Notes: a model not told the origin generated them from the sequence alone. Shown: positions 18,098-27,222, numbered from the stretch's first letter. The stretch: 64,000 bases of DNA from Caenimonas soli (GCF_013155545.1 NZ_JABJVV010000016.1:62001-126000); one strand, 5' to 3'. Program-made: numbers and translations.

Positions 18098-18958
18098 ATG
18101 AGAACCATTGATCTGGACTCGCTGGAGATATTCCGCGCCGTGGTGCAGGAGGGCGGCATCGTTCGGGCGGCCGGCAAGCTCAACCGCGTGCAGTCCAACG
18201 TCACGACCCGCATCAAGCAGCTCGAGGAGCGCCTGGGTCTGCAGCTGTTCCGCCGGCAGGGACGATCGCTGGTGCTCTCGCCCGAGGGCGAACTGCTGCT
18301 GTCGTATGCGCAGCGGCTTTTCCGGCTGGCCGACGAGGCCGAGAGCGAGCTGCGCAACGGCAAGCCCATGGGCGTGTTCCGCATCGGCTCGCTGGAGAGC
18401 ACGGCCGGCAGCCGGCTGGCGCCCATCCTGTCGCGCTTCCACAAGCTCTACCCGGGTGTGGTGGTCGAGCTGGTGACCGGCACGACGGGCGCACTGGTCC
18501 AGCGCGTCACCAACTTTGAAATCGAAGCGGCATTCATCTCCGAGCCATTCACCGCGCCGGGCCTCGAGGCGCTCAAGGTGTTCGAGGAGGAGCTGGTGCT
18601 GATCACCGCCAAGGATGCGCCGGAGGTGACGCGTCCGGGCGATCTGGCCGGCTCGACCCTGATCGCCTTCGCCAACGGCTGCTCGTATCGCAAGCGGATG
18701 GAAGAATGGCTCGGCACTTCCGGCGTCATGCCGGCACGCACGCTGGAATTTGCTTCGTACCAGGCGATGATCGCCTGCGTGGCAGCGGGCACGGGCTTCG
18801 CCATGGTTCCCAAGTCGCTGCTGTTCGCGCTGCGCGCAGCCAGCGATGTGAAGCAGCATGAGCTTCCGGCCCGGGTTCGCCGCAACCACACCCACCTGGT
18901 GTGGAACGGCACTCCCTCCACCGCGCTGCTGCGCCTACAAAGCCTGGTCGCGCCTTAG
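18098..18958 (+). CDS. LysR-family transcriptional regulator
   Basis: A 286-residue LTTR. Winged helix at residues 1-60 (LEIFRAVVQEGGIVRAAGKLNRVQSNVTTRIKQLEE) with the VQSNVTTRIKQLE recognition helix of the group that controls MFS exporters and drug or metabolite pumps. The effector-binding domain is complete. It diverges from the YbfB-like MFS/CMD operon, its likely target. Its 3' end overlaps the end of the converging waaF by 24 bp. Confidence 0.93.
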   Translation: MRTIDLDSLEIFRAVVQEGGIVRAAGKLNRVQSNVTTRIKQLEERLGLQLFRRQGRSLVLSPEGELLLSYAQRLFRLADEAESELRNGKPMGVFRIGSLESTAGSRLAPILSRFHKLYPGVVVELVTGTTGALVQRVTNFEIEAAFISEPFTAPGLEALKVFEEELVLITAKDAPEVTRPGDLAGSTLIAFANGCSYRKRMEEWLGTSGVMPARTLEFASYQAMIACVAAGTGFAMVPKSLLFALRAASDVKQHELPARVRRNHTHLVWNGTPSTALLRLQSLVAP

Positions 18959-19942
18959 CGCCGCCAGCACAAGCTCGGGCGTGATGTCGTAGAGGCAGCG
19001 GGTGTGGCCCAGCGGGCATTCGCGCTGGAAGCAGGGCGCGCAGTCCAGCGGCGGCTGGTAGGAAGCATCGTCCTTGAGCCACAGCACCCGCGCCTGGTCG
19101 TTCAACGGCGGCGTGTGCAGCGGGCTCGACGAGCCGAACACCGCCACCTGGGGCACGCCGAAAGCCGCGGCCACGTGCATCAAGCCGGAGTCGTTGCTGA
19201 TCACGGCCTGGGCTGCCGCGATCAGCGCAAAGGCATCCATGAGGGAAGTCTTGCCGGCCAGGTTGATGCACTTGTCCGGCCCTGCCGCACCGGCGATCTC
19301 CTCGCACAGCTCGGCCTCCTTGCCCGAGCCCAGCAGCACCGCCGGCCGATCGAGGGCGCGCGCCAGTTCGGCGAAATGGATGGCGGGCCAGCGCTTGGCG
19401 GGGCCGTACTCTGCGCCCGGCGCGAAGACGTAATAGCCGCCGGCTTGCAGGCCAAGTGCTGCCAAGGCTGCGTCGGTTTGTGCCGGCGCCAACCGCAGCT
19501 GCGGGCGGTCGGCCTCCAGGCCTTCCTTGTCCCCGCTGAGCGCGGAATAGAAGGCCACCATCGGCGGCTTATTCTTGGGATTTTTCAGGCGGTGCGTGAG
19601 CAGGCCCACGCGCGCCTCGCCCAGGTAGCCGACCCGCTTGGGGATGCTGGCCAGGAAAGGCAGCAGTGCACTCTTGAGCGAATTGGGCAGCACGTAGGCC
19701 GTGTCGAAGCGCCCTTCCACTTTCTTGGCGATGGAACGGCGGGCCTTGAATTGCAGGCCGCCATGCTGGAAGGGAAACTCGATGACCTCATCGACCTGCG
19801 GCATGGCGCGGTACACCGGCGCCACCCAGGGCAGCGCGCCCACCGCCAGCCGCTCACCGCGCGAGTGCAGCCGCCGCAGCAGCGGCTCGGTCATCACCGC
19901 ATCGCCGATCCACTGCGGCGCGATGATCAGCGAACTAGACAT
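18935..19942 (-). CDS. waaF: ADP-heptose:LPS heptosyltransferase II
   Basis: A 335-residue GT9-family enzyme that adds the second L-glycero-D-manno-heptose to the LPS inner core on the cytoplasmic face. It has IIAPQWIGDAVMTEPLLRRL at the N-terminus, the FAPGAEYGPAKRWP motif and the nucleotide-sugar site ISNDSGLMHVAAAFGVPQVAVFG. The C-terminal Cys-rich block (DCAPCFQRECPLGHTRCL) is typical of WaaF. The gene order waaF / zinc-finger / ilvE is conserved in Comamonadaceae as far as I recall. Confidence 0.94.
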   Translation of the reverse strand: MSSSLIIAPQWIGDAVMTEPLLRRLHSRGERLAVGALPWVAPVYRAMPQVDEVIEFPFQHGGLQFKARRSIAKKVEGRFDTAYVLPNSLKSALLPFLASIPKRVGYLGEARVGLLTHRLKNPKNKPPMVAFYSALSGDKEGLEADRPQLRLAPAQTDAALAALGLQAGGYYVFAPGAEYGPAKRWPAIHFAELARALDRPAVLLGSGKEAELCEEIAGAAGPDKCINLAGKTSLMDAFALIAAAQAVISNDSGLMHVAAAFGVPQVAVFGSSSPLHTPPLNDQARVLWLKDDASYQPPLDCAPCFQRECPLGHTRCLYDITPELVLAALRRDQAL

Positions 19943-19951
19943 CGACAGGCC

Positions 19952-20179
19952 CTAGTGGCCCCCACCGAAGTGCTCGCCCTCTTTGAGGCGGTACACCGTG
20001 CCGCAATAGGCGCATTTGGCTTCGCCGGTACGCGCCACGTCCAGGTAGATGCGCGGGTGGCTGTTCCACAGCTTCATGCCGGCGCTGGGGCTGGGGCAGA
20101 ACACCTGGCCGTTGGCGTTCAGGTCCTTGGCGAGCAACTCGACGACGGATTCTTTTCTTGCGGGCGCGTTGGGGGCCAT
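19952..20179 (-). CDS. Small CHCC-type zinc-finger protein
   Basis: A 75-residue protein starting at ATG 20179. The C-terminal half has the zf-CHCC pattern: C28 (VFCPSP), H41 (SHPRIYLD), then C56 and C59 (AKCAYCGTVY). The family is related to the mitochondrial complex I NDUFS6 zinc domain and is common next to ilvE or waaF in betaproteobacteria. Its exact role is unknown. It begins two bases after the ilvE stop and ends nine bases before waaF, so the three form one operon. Confidence 0.85.
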   Translation of the reverse strand: MAPNAPARKESVVELLAKDLNANGQVFCPSPSAGMKLWNSHPRIYLDVARTGEAKCAYCGTVYRLKEGEHFGGGH

Positions 20180-20181
20180 GT

Positions 20182-21117
20182 TCAAACCTTGGTGAGCCAG
20201 TGGGCGTACTTGGGGTTGCGGCCGTTGACGATGTCGAAGAAGGCGCTCTGGATCTTCTCGGTGATGGGGCCGCGCGAACCGGCGCCGATCTCGATGCGGT
20301 CGAGTTCGCGGATGGGCGTGACTTCGGCGGCGGTGCCGGTGAAGAAGGCCTCGTCGGAGATATAGACCTCGTCGCGGGTGATGCGCTTTTGCACGATCTC
20401 GATGCCGAGATCCTTGCAGATGTGGAACACCGTGTTGCGGGTGATGCCGTTGAGGGCGCCTGCCGACAGGTCGGGGGTGTAGATCACGCCGTCCTTGATA
20501 ACGAAGATGTTCTCGCCCGCGCCTTCGCTGACGAAGCCCGAGCTGTCCAGCAGCAGCGCCTCGTCGTAGCCGTCGTCCAGCGCTTCCATGTTCGCCAGGA
20601 TGGAGTTGGTGTAGTTGCTCACCGCCTTGGCCTGCGTCATGGTGATGTTGACGTGGTGGCGGGTGTAGCTGGAGGTCTTGACGCGGATGCCGCGCTTCAT
20701 GCCCTCCTCGCCCAGGTAGGCGCCCCAGGCCCAGGCCGCGACCATCAGGTGGATCTGGTTGCCCTTGGGGCTGACGCCCAGCTTCTGCGAACCGATCCAG
20801 GTGAGCGGGCGCAGGTAGCAGCTTTCCAGCTTGTTGGCCTTCACCACGGCGCGCTGCGCCTCGTTGACCTGTTCCTTGGAGAACGGAATGTTCATGCGCA
20901 GGATCTTGGCGCTGTTGAACAGGCGGTCGGTGTGCTCCTGCAGCCGGAAGATGGCCGTGCCGTTGGCCGTGTTGTAGGCGCGGACGCCCTCGAATGCGCC
21001 ACAGCCGTAGTGGAGGGTGTGGGTCAGCACGTGGATCTTGGCGTCGCGCCATTCCACCATCTCGCCATCCATCCAGATCTTGCCGTCGCGGTCGGCCATG
21101 CTCGGTACAGCGCTCAT
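20182..21117 (-). CDS. ilvE: Branched-chain amino acid aminotransferase
   Basis: A 311-residue fold-type IV PLP enzyme that interconverts Leu/Ile/Val with their 2-oxo acids using glutamate/2-oxoglutarate. It has HTLHYGCGAFEGVRAY, the PLP lysine in the block ITMTQAKAVSNYTNSILA, the EGAGENIFVIKDG motif and the TGTAAEVTPI cofactor loop. Length and motifs are standard. It is the first gene of the ilvE / zinc-finger / waaF run. Confidence 0.96.
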   Translation of the reverse strand: MSAVPSMADRDGKIWMDGEMVEWRDAKIHVLTHTLHYGCGAFEGVRAYNTANGTAIFRLQEHTDRLFNSAKILRMNIPFSKEQVNEAQRAVVKANKLESCYLRPLTWIGSQKLGVSPKGNQIHLMVAAWAWGAYLGEEGMKRGIRVKTSSYTRHHVNITMTQAKAVSNYTNSILANMEALDDGYDEALLLDSSGFVSEGAGENIFVIKDGVIYTPDLSAGALNGITRNTVFHICKDLGIEIVQKRITRDEVYISDEAFFTGTAAEVTPIRELDRIEIGAGSRGPITEKIQSAFFDIVNGRNPKYAHWLTKV

Positions 21118-21159
21118 GAATTTTCCTTTGGAGTCGTGGGTTCGCTCGAACCCGCGATT

Positions 21160-21582
21160 TTAAGGCGTGGGCGCGGCGCCGCCCTCGTCCGGGGCCGGCG
21201 GCCGGAAAAGCGTCCATTTCACCAGCTTGCCGTTGGCAAACTCGCAGGTGACATGGGAGTCGGTGCCGTCGGTCCAGCGGTAGACCTCCGGCTGCTCGTC
21301 CTTGGGCGAAAGCAGCTCGCCCAGGGCCCCCGTCATGGCGATCACGTGCAGCAGGTTGACTCCGGGTTTGAGCTTGGCATTGAACATCACGGCGCTGCCC
21401 ACATAGCCCTTGGGCCGGTTGGCCGCGCGCTTGAGCACGTGCGTAAGCCGCGTGAAATGCAGCAGCGCCCACATCACGATCCCGGTGACCGCGACGGCAA
21501 TGCCGGCCCACCCGTAAGCGCGCCAGGCCGCCGCCACGACGACCACGCCCAGGATGGGCACGATGATTTTCTGCAGATTCAT
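21160..21582 (-). CDS. Conserved two-helix membrane protein, unknown
   Basis: A 140-residue protein starting at 21582 (MNLQKIIVPILGVVVVAAAW). Two membrane segments lie at residues ~5-22 and ~25-44, followed by a basic stretch and a soluble domain (residues ~65-130) with glycosyl-binding-like beta strands but no motif that I recognise. It is found between radA and ilvE on the same strand, 64 bp after radA. A frame extending further upstream is antisense/radA shadow and was not used. Confidence 0.7.
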   Translation of the reverse strand: MNLQKIIVPILGVVVVAAAWRAYGWAGIAVAVTGIVMWALLHFTRLTHVLKRAANRPKGYVGSAVMFNAKLKPGVNLLHVIAMTGALGELLSPKDEQPEVYRWTDGTDSHVTCEFANGKLVKWTLFRPPAPDEGGAAPTP

Positions 21583-21646
21583 GCGGCGATTGTCGCGGGT
21601 TCGGCGGGCATGCCGCCTGCGGCAAGTGCGTAGCTCGATCGGCTCA

Positions 21647-23023
21647 TCATGCCAGGCTGCGCACCACTTCCATGGCTTCCTCGATGCGTTCGACCGGGTG
21701 GATGGTGAGCCCTTCGATCTCGCGGCTGCCCTTCTTGGGCGCGTTGGCCTTGGGAACCACCGCCACCGAAAAGCCCAGCTTGGCAGCCTCACGCAGCCGC
21801 TCCTGGCCGCGCGGCGCGGGCCGCACTTCGCCCGCCAGTCCCACTTCGCCGAAGGCGATGAAGCCCTTGGGCAAGGGCTTGCCGCGCAGGCTGGAGGTGA
21901 TCGCCAGCATCACCGCCAGGTCGGCCGCCGGCTCGCTGATGCGCACGCCGCCTACCGCGTTGACGAACACATCCTGGTCCATGCAGGCAATGCCGGCATG
22001 ACGGTGCAGTACGGCCAGCAGCATGGCGAGGCGGTCGCGGTCCAAGCCCACCGACAAACGCCGCGGGCTGGGGCCGCCGCTGTCGACCAGCGCCTGGATC
22101 TCCACCAGCATGGGGCGCGTTCCTTCCAGCGTCACCAGCACGCAGCTGCCCGGCACCGGCTCGCTGTGCTGCGACAGGAAGATCGCGCTCGGATTGGACA
22201 CGCCCTTCAGGCCCTTCTCGGTCATCGCGAAGACGCCGATCTCGTTGACGGCGCCGAAGCGGTTCTTGATGGCGCGCACCAGGCGGAAACTCGAATGGGT
22301 ATCGCCCTCGAAATACAGCACCGTGTCCACCATGTGCTCCAGCACGCGCGGGCCGGCCAGCGCGCCTTCCTTGGTGACATGGCCGACCAGCACGATGCAG
22401 GTTCCGCCGGCCTTGGCCGCGCGCGTGAGATGGGCTGCGCATTCGCGCACCTGCGCCACCGACCCCGGCGCGGAAGTGAGCTGGTCCGAGTACACGGTCT
22501 GGATCGAGTCGATCACCGCCACGGCCGGTTGGGTGGCCGCAATGGTGGACAGGATCTTGTCGAGCTGGATCTCCGCCAGCACCTTCACCTGCGAGTTGTC
22601 CAGGCCGAGGCGGCGCGAGCGCAGCGCCACCTGGGCGCCGCTTTCCTCGCCGGTCACGTAAAGCGTGGGCACCTGAAGCCGCTGCAGCCCATCCAGGGCC
22701 TGCAGCAGCAAGGTGGACTTGCCGATGCCCGGATCGCCGCCGATCAGCACCACCCCACCTTCGACGATGCCGCCGCCGAGCACACGGTCGAGCTCGCCGA
22801 TACCGGTGGGCGTGCGTTCGATCTCGCTGGCTTCGATGTCGGCCAGCGCCGCCACTTCGGCGGTTTTGGCCAGGGAGGCAAAGCGGTTGCGCACGGGCGC
22901 GGCCGACTCCACCACCGTTTCGATGAGGGTGTTCCACGCCTCGCAATGAGGGCATTTGCCCAGCCATCGCGGACTGGTGCCACCGCATTCGGTGCAGGAG
23001 TAGCTGGTCTTTTCCTTGGCCAT
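21647..23023 (-). CDS. radA: DNA repair protein RadA (Sms)
   Basis: A 458-residue RecA-like branch-migration helicase for recombination intermediates. Four-cysteine zinc finger at C10/C13/C24/C27, Walker A GGDPGIGKSTLL, the RadA signature KNRFG (in IKNRFGAVNEIG) and a C-terminal Lon-like ring domain (MDQDVFVNAVGGVRISEPAADLA begins it). The start at 23023 puts the zinc finger at the usual distance from Met. It diverges from hpaR with an 80-bp intergenic region. Confidence 0.96.
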   Translation of the reverse strand: MAKEKTSYSCTECGGTSPRWLGKCPHCEAWNTLIETVVESAAPVRNRFASLAKTAEVAALADIEASEIERTPTGIGELDRVLGGGIVEGGVVLIGGDPGIGKSTLLLQALDGLQRLQVPTLYVTGEESGAQVALRSRRLGLDNSQVKVLAEIQLDKILSTIAATQPAVAVIDSIQTVYSDQLTSAPGSVAQVRECAAHLTRAAKAGGTCIVLVGHVTKEGALAGPRVLEHMVDTVLYFEGDTHSSFRLVRAIKNRFGAVNEIGVFAMTEKGLKGVSNPSAIFLSQHSEPVPGSCVLVTLEGTRPMLVEIQALVDSGGPSPRRLSVGLDRDRLAMLLAVLHRHAGIACMDQDVFVNAVGGVRISEPAADLAVMLAITSSLRGKPLPKGFIAFGEVGLAGEVRPAPRGQERLREAAKLGFSVAVVPKANAPKKGSREIEGLTIHPVERIEEAMEVVRSLA

Positions 23024-23080
23024 GAGCGGCCGACTATAGCCGGGCAGCCGATGCGGGTTTGCGGCGAACCGCCAAATCAT

Positions 23081-23100
23081 TTAATATATTAACTAATTAA
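23081..23100. promoter_or_regulatory. AT-only palindromic operator before hpaR (probable HpaR site)
   Basis: Twenty consecutive A/T-only or nearly A/T-only bases (TTAATATATTAACTAATTAA; one C) end three bases before the hpaR start codon. The first 12 bases are a perfect palindrome, TTAATATATTAA. MarR/HpaR regulators bind AT-rich inverted repeats that overlap their own promoters, so this is the most likely site for autorepression and for control of the whole hpa operon, with ligand (homoprotocatechuate or an analogue) as inducer. Confidence 0.7.
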
Positions 23101-23103
23101 GCC

Positions 23104-23535
23104 ATGAGCACGACATTCATCCACCGCAACCTGCCGCGGCTGCTGCTGCAAGCCCGCGAATCGGTCATGGCCCATACGCGCCCCAGCCTGCGCGAGCATG
23201 GGCTGTCGGATCAGCAATGGCGTGTGTTGCGTGTGCTCGGCGAGCACGGCACGGTGGAAACCGGCCGCGTCGCGCGCGAGGCCTACATCCTGGGACCCAG
23301 CCTCACCGGCGTGCTGGCGCGGATGGAGCGCGACGGCCTGATCCGGCGCGAGCGCGACCCGGCGGACCAGCGCCGCACGGTGGTCGAGGCCACGCCCAAG
23401 GGCCTGAAGCTGGTGGAAAAACTGTCGCGCACGGTCGAGGCGCACTATGAATGGATGGAGAAGTCGCTGGGCAAGCAGAAGCTCGCCGAGCTCTATGAAT
23501 TGCTCGACCAAGTGATCGACCTGGAGCAACCATGA
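23104..23535 (+). CDS. hpaR: Homoprotocatechuate operon repressor (MarR family)
   Basis: A 143-residue MarR-family repressor. The winged helix is in LSDQQWRVLRVLGEHGTVETGRVAREA...LTGVLARMERDGLIRRERDPADQRRTVV, which is the HpaR/HpcR pattern. It heads the hpa catabolic operon, and its stop overlaps the hpaG1 start by four bases (ATGA). The AT-rich palindrome directly upstream is the probable operator. The mRNA leader must be very short if transcription begins inside that palindrome. Confidence 0.93.
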   Translation: MSTTFIHRNLPRLLLQARESVMAHTRPSLREHGLSDQQWRVLRVLGEHGTVETGRVAREAYILGPSLTGVLARMERDGLIRRERDPADQRRTVVEATPKGLKLVEKLSRTVEAHYEWMEKSLGKQKLAELYELLDQVIDLEQP

Positions 23536-24155
23536 GTTTTGTCCCGACGGGCACGGTCTACGGCACGCTGCTGAACTTCCGCGGCGAGTGGAAGGCCTGG
23601 GCGCCGAAGATGAACGAGGCGCCGTACAAGGCGCCGCCGAAGGCGCCGGTGCTGTACATCAAGCCGGCCAACACCTGGAGCGCCGACGGCGCCGATATCC
23701 CCGTCCCGGCGCGCGTACCCGAGGTCGAGGTGGGCGCGACGATCGCAATCGTGATGAAGGCCGCCGGCGAGGTGGCCGGCTATGTGCTGATGAACGATCT
23801 CTCGATTCCGCATGCCAGCTTCTTCCGCCCGCCCGTCAAGTTCAAGTGCCTGGACGGCTTCCTCGGCGTGGGCAATGCGCTCCTGCCCGCAGGCCCGAGC
23901 ATCGATCCGTCGCAATTCCAGCTCGAGGTCCGCGTGAACGGTGACCTGAAACAGCGCCTGGACTTTGCCGAGCTGGTCCGACCGGCGGCGCAACTGCTTG
24001 CCGACGTGAGCGAGTTCATGACGCTGGGCGCGGGCGACGCGCTGATGCTGGGCTGCGACATCGGCCGGCCGCTGGCCCGAGTCGGCGACCGGATCGATAT
24101 CAGTGCGAAAGGACTGGGCACGCTGAGCAACATGCTGGTGGGAGAGGCATCATGA
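23532..24155 (+). CDS. hpaG1: OPET decarboxylase subunit / isomerase half HpaG1
   Basis: A 207-residue fumarylacetoacetate-hydrolase-fold protein, equivalent to the N-terminal half of the bifunctional HpaG of E. coli. It takes part in isomerising 5-carboxymethyl-2-hydroxymuconate and decarboxylating 5-oxopent-3-ene-1,2,5-tricarboxylate. Visible FAH motifs are GYVLMNDLSIPH and KCLDGFLGVGNAL. Here the two halves are separate genes, as in Pseudomonas, each overlapping its neighbour by ATGA. The metal-site Glu pair is partly replaced, as is usual for the non-identical halves. Confidence 0.9.
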   Translation: MSFVPTGTVYGTLLNFRGEWKAWAPKMNEAPYKAPPKAPVLYIKPANTWSADGADIPVPARVPEVEVGATIAIVMKAAGEVAGYVLMNDLSIPHASFFRPPVKFKCLDGFLGVGNALLPAGPSIDPSQFQLEVRVNGDLKQRLDFAELVRPAAQLLADVSEFMTLGAGDALMLGCDIGRPLARVGDRIDISAKGLGTLSNMLVGEAS

Positions 24156-24898
24156 AGCGCGCCCGCATCCTCCACCAGGGCGTAACGCAAGGCGCTGCCG
24201 AACGCGACGGCCAGCTGCTCCTCGACGACGGCCGGCTGGTGCCTTTCGACGCGGTGACATGGCTGCCCCCGCTGGAACCCACGCCACAGCCGCGCACCAT
24301 CCTGGCCCTGGGCCTGAACTACGCCGACCATGCCAAGGAGCTGGAGTTCAAGGCGCCGGAAGAGCCCCTGGTTTTCCTCAAGGGCGAGAGCGCGTTGACC
24401 GGGCACCGCCGCTTCACCCGCCGGCCGGAGGGCGTGCAGTTCATGCACTACGAATGCGAGCTGACCGTGATCGTCGGCAAGACCGCTCGCAATGTGAAGC
24501 GCGGCGACGCCTATGACTTCGTCGCCGGCTATACCGTCGCCAACGACTACGCCGTGCGCGACTACCTGGAAAACTGGTACCGGCCCAACCTGCGCGTGAA
24601 GAACCGCGACAGCACTACGCCCCTCGGGCCCTGGTTCGCCCCGGCCCGCGATGTGCCGAACCCGATGGCGCTGGCCTTGCAGACGACGGTGAACGGCAAG
24701 CTCACGCAGTCGGGCAACACCCGCGACATGATTTTCGACGTGCCCTTTCTCATCGAATATTTCTCCAGCTTCATGCAACTTCGCCCCGGCGACCTGATCC
24801 TGACCGGCACGCCGGATGGGGTGGTGGACTGCCGGCCCGGCGACGTGATCGTGACCGAGATCGAGGGCCTGGGCGCCCTCATGAACACCATCGAATGA
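24152..24898 (+). CDS. hpaG2: OPET decarboxylase / HHDD isomerase HpaG2
   Basis: A 248-residue FAH-fold enzyme, the C-terminal-half equivalent of HpaG. The Mg-binding residues are visible in HYECELTVIVGK (E, E) and the downstream D of FVAGYTVANDYAVRD, and the classical LRPGDLILTGTPDGV loop is intact. It acts with HpaG1 to decarboxylate the tricarboxylate to 2-hydroxyhepta-2,4-diene-1,7-dioate. ATGA overlaps on both sides couple it to hpaG1 and hpaE. Confidence 0.92.
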   Translation: MKRARILHQGVTQGAAERDGQLLLDDGRLVPFDAVTWLPPLEPTPQPRTILALGLNYADHAKELEFKAPEEPLVFLKGESALTGHRRFTRRPEGVQFMHYECELTVIVGKTARNVKRGDAYDFVAGYTVANDYAVRDYLENWYRPNLRVKNRDSTTPLGPWFAPARDVPNPMALALQTTVNGKLTQSGNTRDMIFDVPFLIEYFSSFMQLRPGDLILTGTPDGVVDCRPGDVIVTEIEGLGALMNTIE

Positions 24899-26358
24899 AT
24901 ATGCGAATCGATCACCTCATCAACGGCAAGCCGGTCGCCGGCCGCGACTATCTGGAAACCGTGAACCCGGCGACACAGGAGGTACTGGCCGAGGTCGCCT
25001 CAGGCGGCGAAGCCGAGGTCAACGCCGCGGTCGCGGCGGCCAAGGCGGCCTTTCCGAAGTGGGCTGCCACGCCCGCGCCCCAGCGCGCCAAACTCATCCG
25101 CAAGCTGGGCGACCTGATCGCAGCCCATGTGCCCGAGCTGGCGCAGACCGAGACCAACGACACGGGGCAGGTGATCGCGCAAACTGGCAAGCAGCTGGTG
25201 CCGCGCGCGGCCGACAACTTCTACTACTTCGCCGAGATGTGCACCCGCGTCGACGGCCACACCTACCCGACCGAGACGCACCTGAACTACACACTGTTCC
25301 ATCCGGTGGGCGTGTGCGCGCTGATCTCGCCGTGGAACGTGCCGTTCATGACCGCCACCTGGAAGGTCGCGCCCTGCCTGGCGTTCGGCAACACCGCGGT
25401 GCTGAAGATGAGCGAGCTCTCGCCCATGACGGCAGCGAGGCTGGGCGAGCTCGCATTGGAAGCGGGCATTCCGCCGGGCGTGCTCAACCTGGTCCATGGC
25501 TATGGCAAGGACGCGGGCGAGCCCTTGGTGAAGCATCCGGACGTTCGCGCCATTTCCTTCACCGGTTCCACGGCGACGGGCAATCGCATCGTGCAGCAAG
25601 CCGGGCTGAAGAAGTTCAGCATGGAACTGGGCGGCAAATCGCCGTTCGTGATCTTCGAGGATGCCGACCTGGACCGCGCGCTCGATGCGGCCGTGTTCAT
25701 GATCTTCTCCAACAACGGCGAGCGCTGCACGGCCGGCAGCCGCATCCTGGTGCAGCAGTCGATCTATGCCGACTTCGCCCAGAAGTTCGCCGAACGGGCA
25801 AAGCGGATTGCCGTGGGCGACCCGCTGGACGAGAAGACCATCATCGGCCCGATGATCTCGCAGGCCCACCTGGCTAAGGTCCGCAGCTATATCGAGCTCG
25901 GCCCCAAGGAAGGCGCGACGCTGCTGTGCGGCGGGCTGGATGCGCCTTCACTGCCGGGTCGCGTGAAGAAAGGCAACTACGTGATGCCGACGGTTTTTGC
26001 CGACGTCGACAACCGCATGCGCATCGCCCAGGAGGAAATCTTCGGCCCGGTGGCCTGCCTGATCCCGTTCAAGGATGAGGCCGACGCGATTCGCCTGGCC
26101 AACGACATCCAGTACGGGCTTTCCAGCTACGTGTGGACGGAGAACATAGGCCGGGCCCATCGCGTGGCCGCCGCCGTCGAGGCCGGCATGTGCTTCGTCA
26201 ACAGCCAGAACGTGCGCGACCTGCGCCAGCCCTTCGGCGGCACCAAGGCCTCGGGCACCGGCCGCGAAGGCGGGACCTGGAGCTACGAGGTGTTCTGCGA
26301 ACCGAAGAACGTCGCGGTCTCGCTCGGTTCGCACCACATCCCTCACTGGGGAGTCTGA
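24895..26358 (+). CDS. hpaE: 5-carboxymethyl-2-hydroxymuconic semialdehyde dehydrogenase
   Basis: A 487-residue NAD-dependent aldehyde dehydrogenase. Catalytic Glu is in MELGGKSPFV and catalytic Cys in NNGERCTAGSRI, with cofactor motif SFTGSTATG and typical C-terminal FGGTKASGTGREGG. It oxidises the ring-cleavage semialdehyde to the dicarboxymuconate. The first codons read ATGAATATG: start 24895 overlaps hpaG2, and 24901 is a possible second start. Confidence 0.95.
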   Translation: MNMRIDHLINGKPVAGRDYLETVNPATQEVLAEVASGGEAEVNAAVAAAKAAFPKWAATPAPQRAKLIRKLGDLIAAHVPELAQTETNDTGQVIAQTGKQLVPRAADNFYYFAEMCTRVDGHTYPTETHLNYTLFHPVGVCALISPWNVPFMTATWKVAPCLAFGNTAVLKMSELSPMTAARLGELALEAGIPPGVLNLVHGYGKDAGEPLVKHPDVRAISFTGSTATGNRIVQQAGLKKFSMELGGKSPFVIFEDADLDRALDAAVFMIFSNNGERCTAGSRILVQQSIYADFAQKFAERAKRIAVGDPLDEKTIIGPMISQAHLAKVRSYIELGPKEGATLLCGGLDAPSLPGRVKKGNYVMPTVFADVDNRMRIAQEEIFGPVACLIPFKDEADAIRLANDIQYGLSSYVWTENIGRAHRVAAAVEAGMCFVNSQNVRDLRQPFGGTKASGTGREGGTWSYEVFCEPKNVAVSLGSHHIPHWGV

Positions 26359-26361
26359 ACC

Positions 26362-27222
26362 ATGGGAAAGCTCGCGCTCGCTGCCAAGATCACGCATGTA
26401 CCGTCGATGTACCTGTCGGAGTTTCCCGGACCGAACTTCGGCTGCCGCGAAGCCGCCATCAACGGCCACAAGGAAATCGACCGCCGCTGCCGCGCGCTGG
26501 GTGTCGACACCATCGTGGTGTTCGACGTGCATTGGCAGGTCAACAGCGAATACCACATCAACTGCGGGCCGAAGTTCGAGGGGGTCTACACCAGCAACGA
26601 ACTGCCCCACTTCATCAAGAACATGCCTTTTGCCTATCCGGGCAACCCGGCGCTGGGGCACATGATCGGCGACATGGCCAACGCCATGGGCGTGAAGAGT
26701 CGTGCACATTCCGACACCACGCTGGAGCTGGAGTACGGCACGCTGGTGCCCATGCGCTACATGAACGCCGACCAGCACTACAAGGTGATCAGCATCAGCG
26801 GCTGGTGCGACTGGCACGATCTCAACGAGTCGGGCCGCTTCGGGCTGGCCGTGCGCCGCGCGATCGAGGAAAAGTACGACGGCACCGTGGCGGTGTTCGC
26901 CAGCGGTTCGCTGTCGCACCACTTCGCCGACAACGGCCGCGCGCCGGAGTTCATGCACAAGGTGTACGACCCCTTCCTGGAACAGGTGGACCGGCGGGTG
27001 GTGGAACTGTGGAAGCAGGGCGACTGGAAGACCTTCATCGGCATGCTGCCGATGTACGCCGAGAAATGCTGGGGCGAAGGCGACATGCACGACACGGCCA
27101 TGCTGCTGGGCCTGCTGGGCTGGGACAAGTACACGGCGCCCGCCGACATCGTGACGCCCTACTTCGGCAGTTCCGGCACGGGCCAGATCAACGCCGTCCT
27201 CCCGGTCACGCCGCTCGATTAA
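26362..27222 (+). CDS. hpaD: 3,4-dihydroxyphenylacetate 2,3-dioxygenase
   Basis: A 286-residue type III (LigB-like) extradiol dioxygenase that opens homoprotocatechuate to 5-carboxymethyl-2-hydroxymuconic semialdehyde. The N-terminal ITHVPSMYLSE carries a conserved His, VVFDVHWQVN the second, and SGSLSHHFADNG the proton-transfer His. Length is standard for HpaD of the E. coli type. It follows hpaE by three bases. Confidence 0.95.
   Translation: MGKLALAAKITHVPSMYLSEFPGPNFGCREAAINGHKEIDRRCRALGVDTIVVFDVHWQVNSEYHINCGPKFEGVYTSNELPHFIKNMPFAYPGNPALGHMIGDMANAMGVKSRAHSDTTLELEYGTLVPMRYMNADQHYKVISISGWCDWHDLNESGRFGLAVRRAIEEKYDGTVAVFASGSLSHHFADNGRAPEFMHKVYDPFLEQVDRRVVELWKQGDWKTFIGMLPMYAEKCWGEGDMHDTAMLLGLLGWDKYTAPADIVTPYFGSSGTGQINAVLPVTPLD

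Noticed and set aside
20158..21633. A 491-codon + strand frame opposite ilvE
   Set aside because: It is antisense to ilvE and its neighbour; composition is GC-shadow type.
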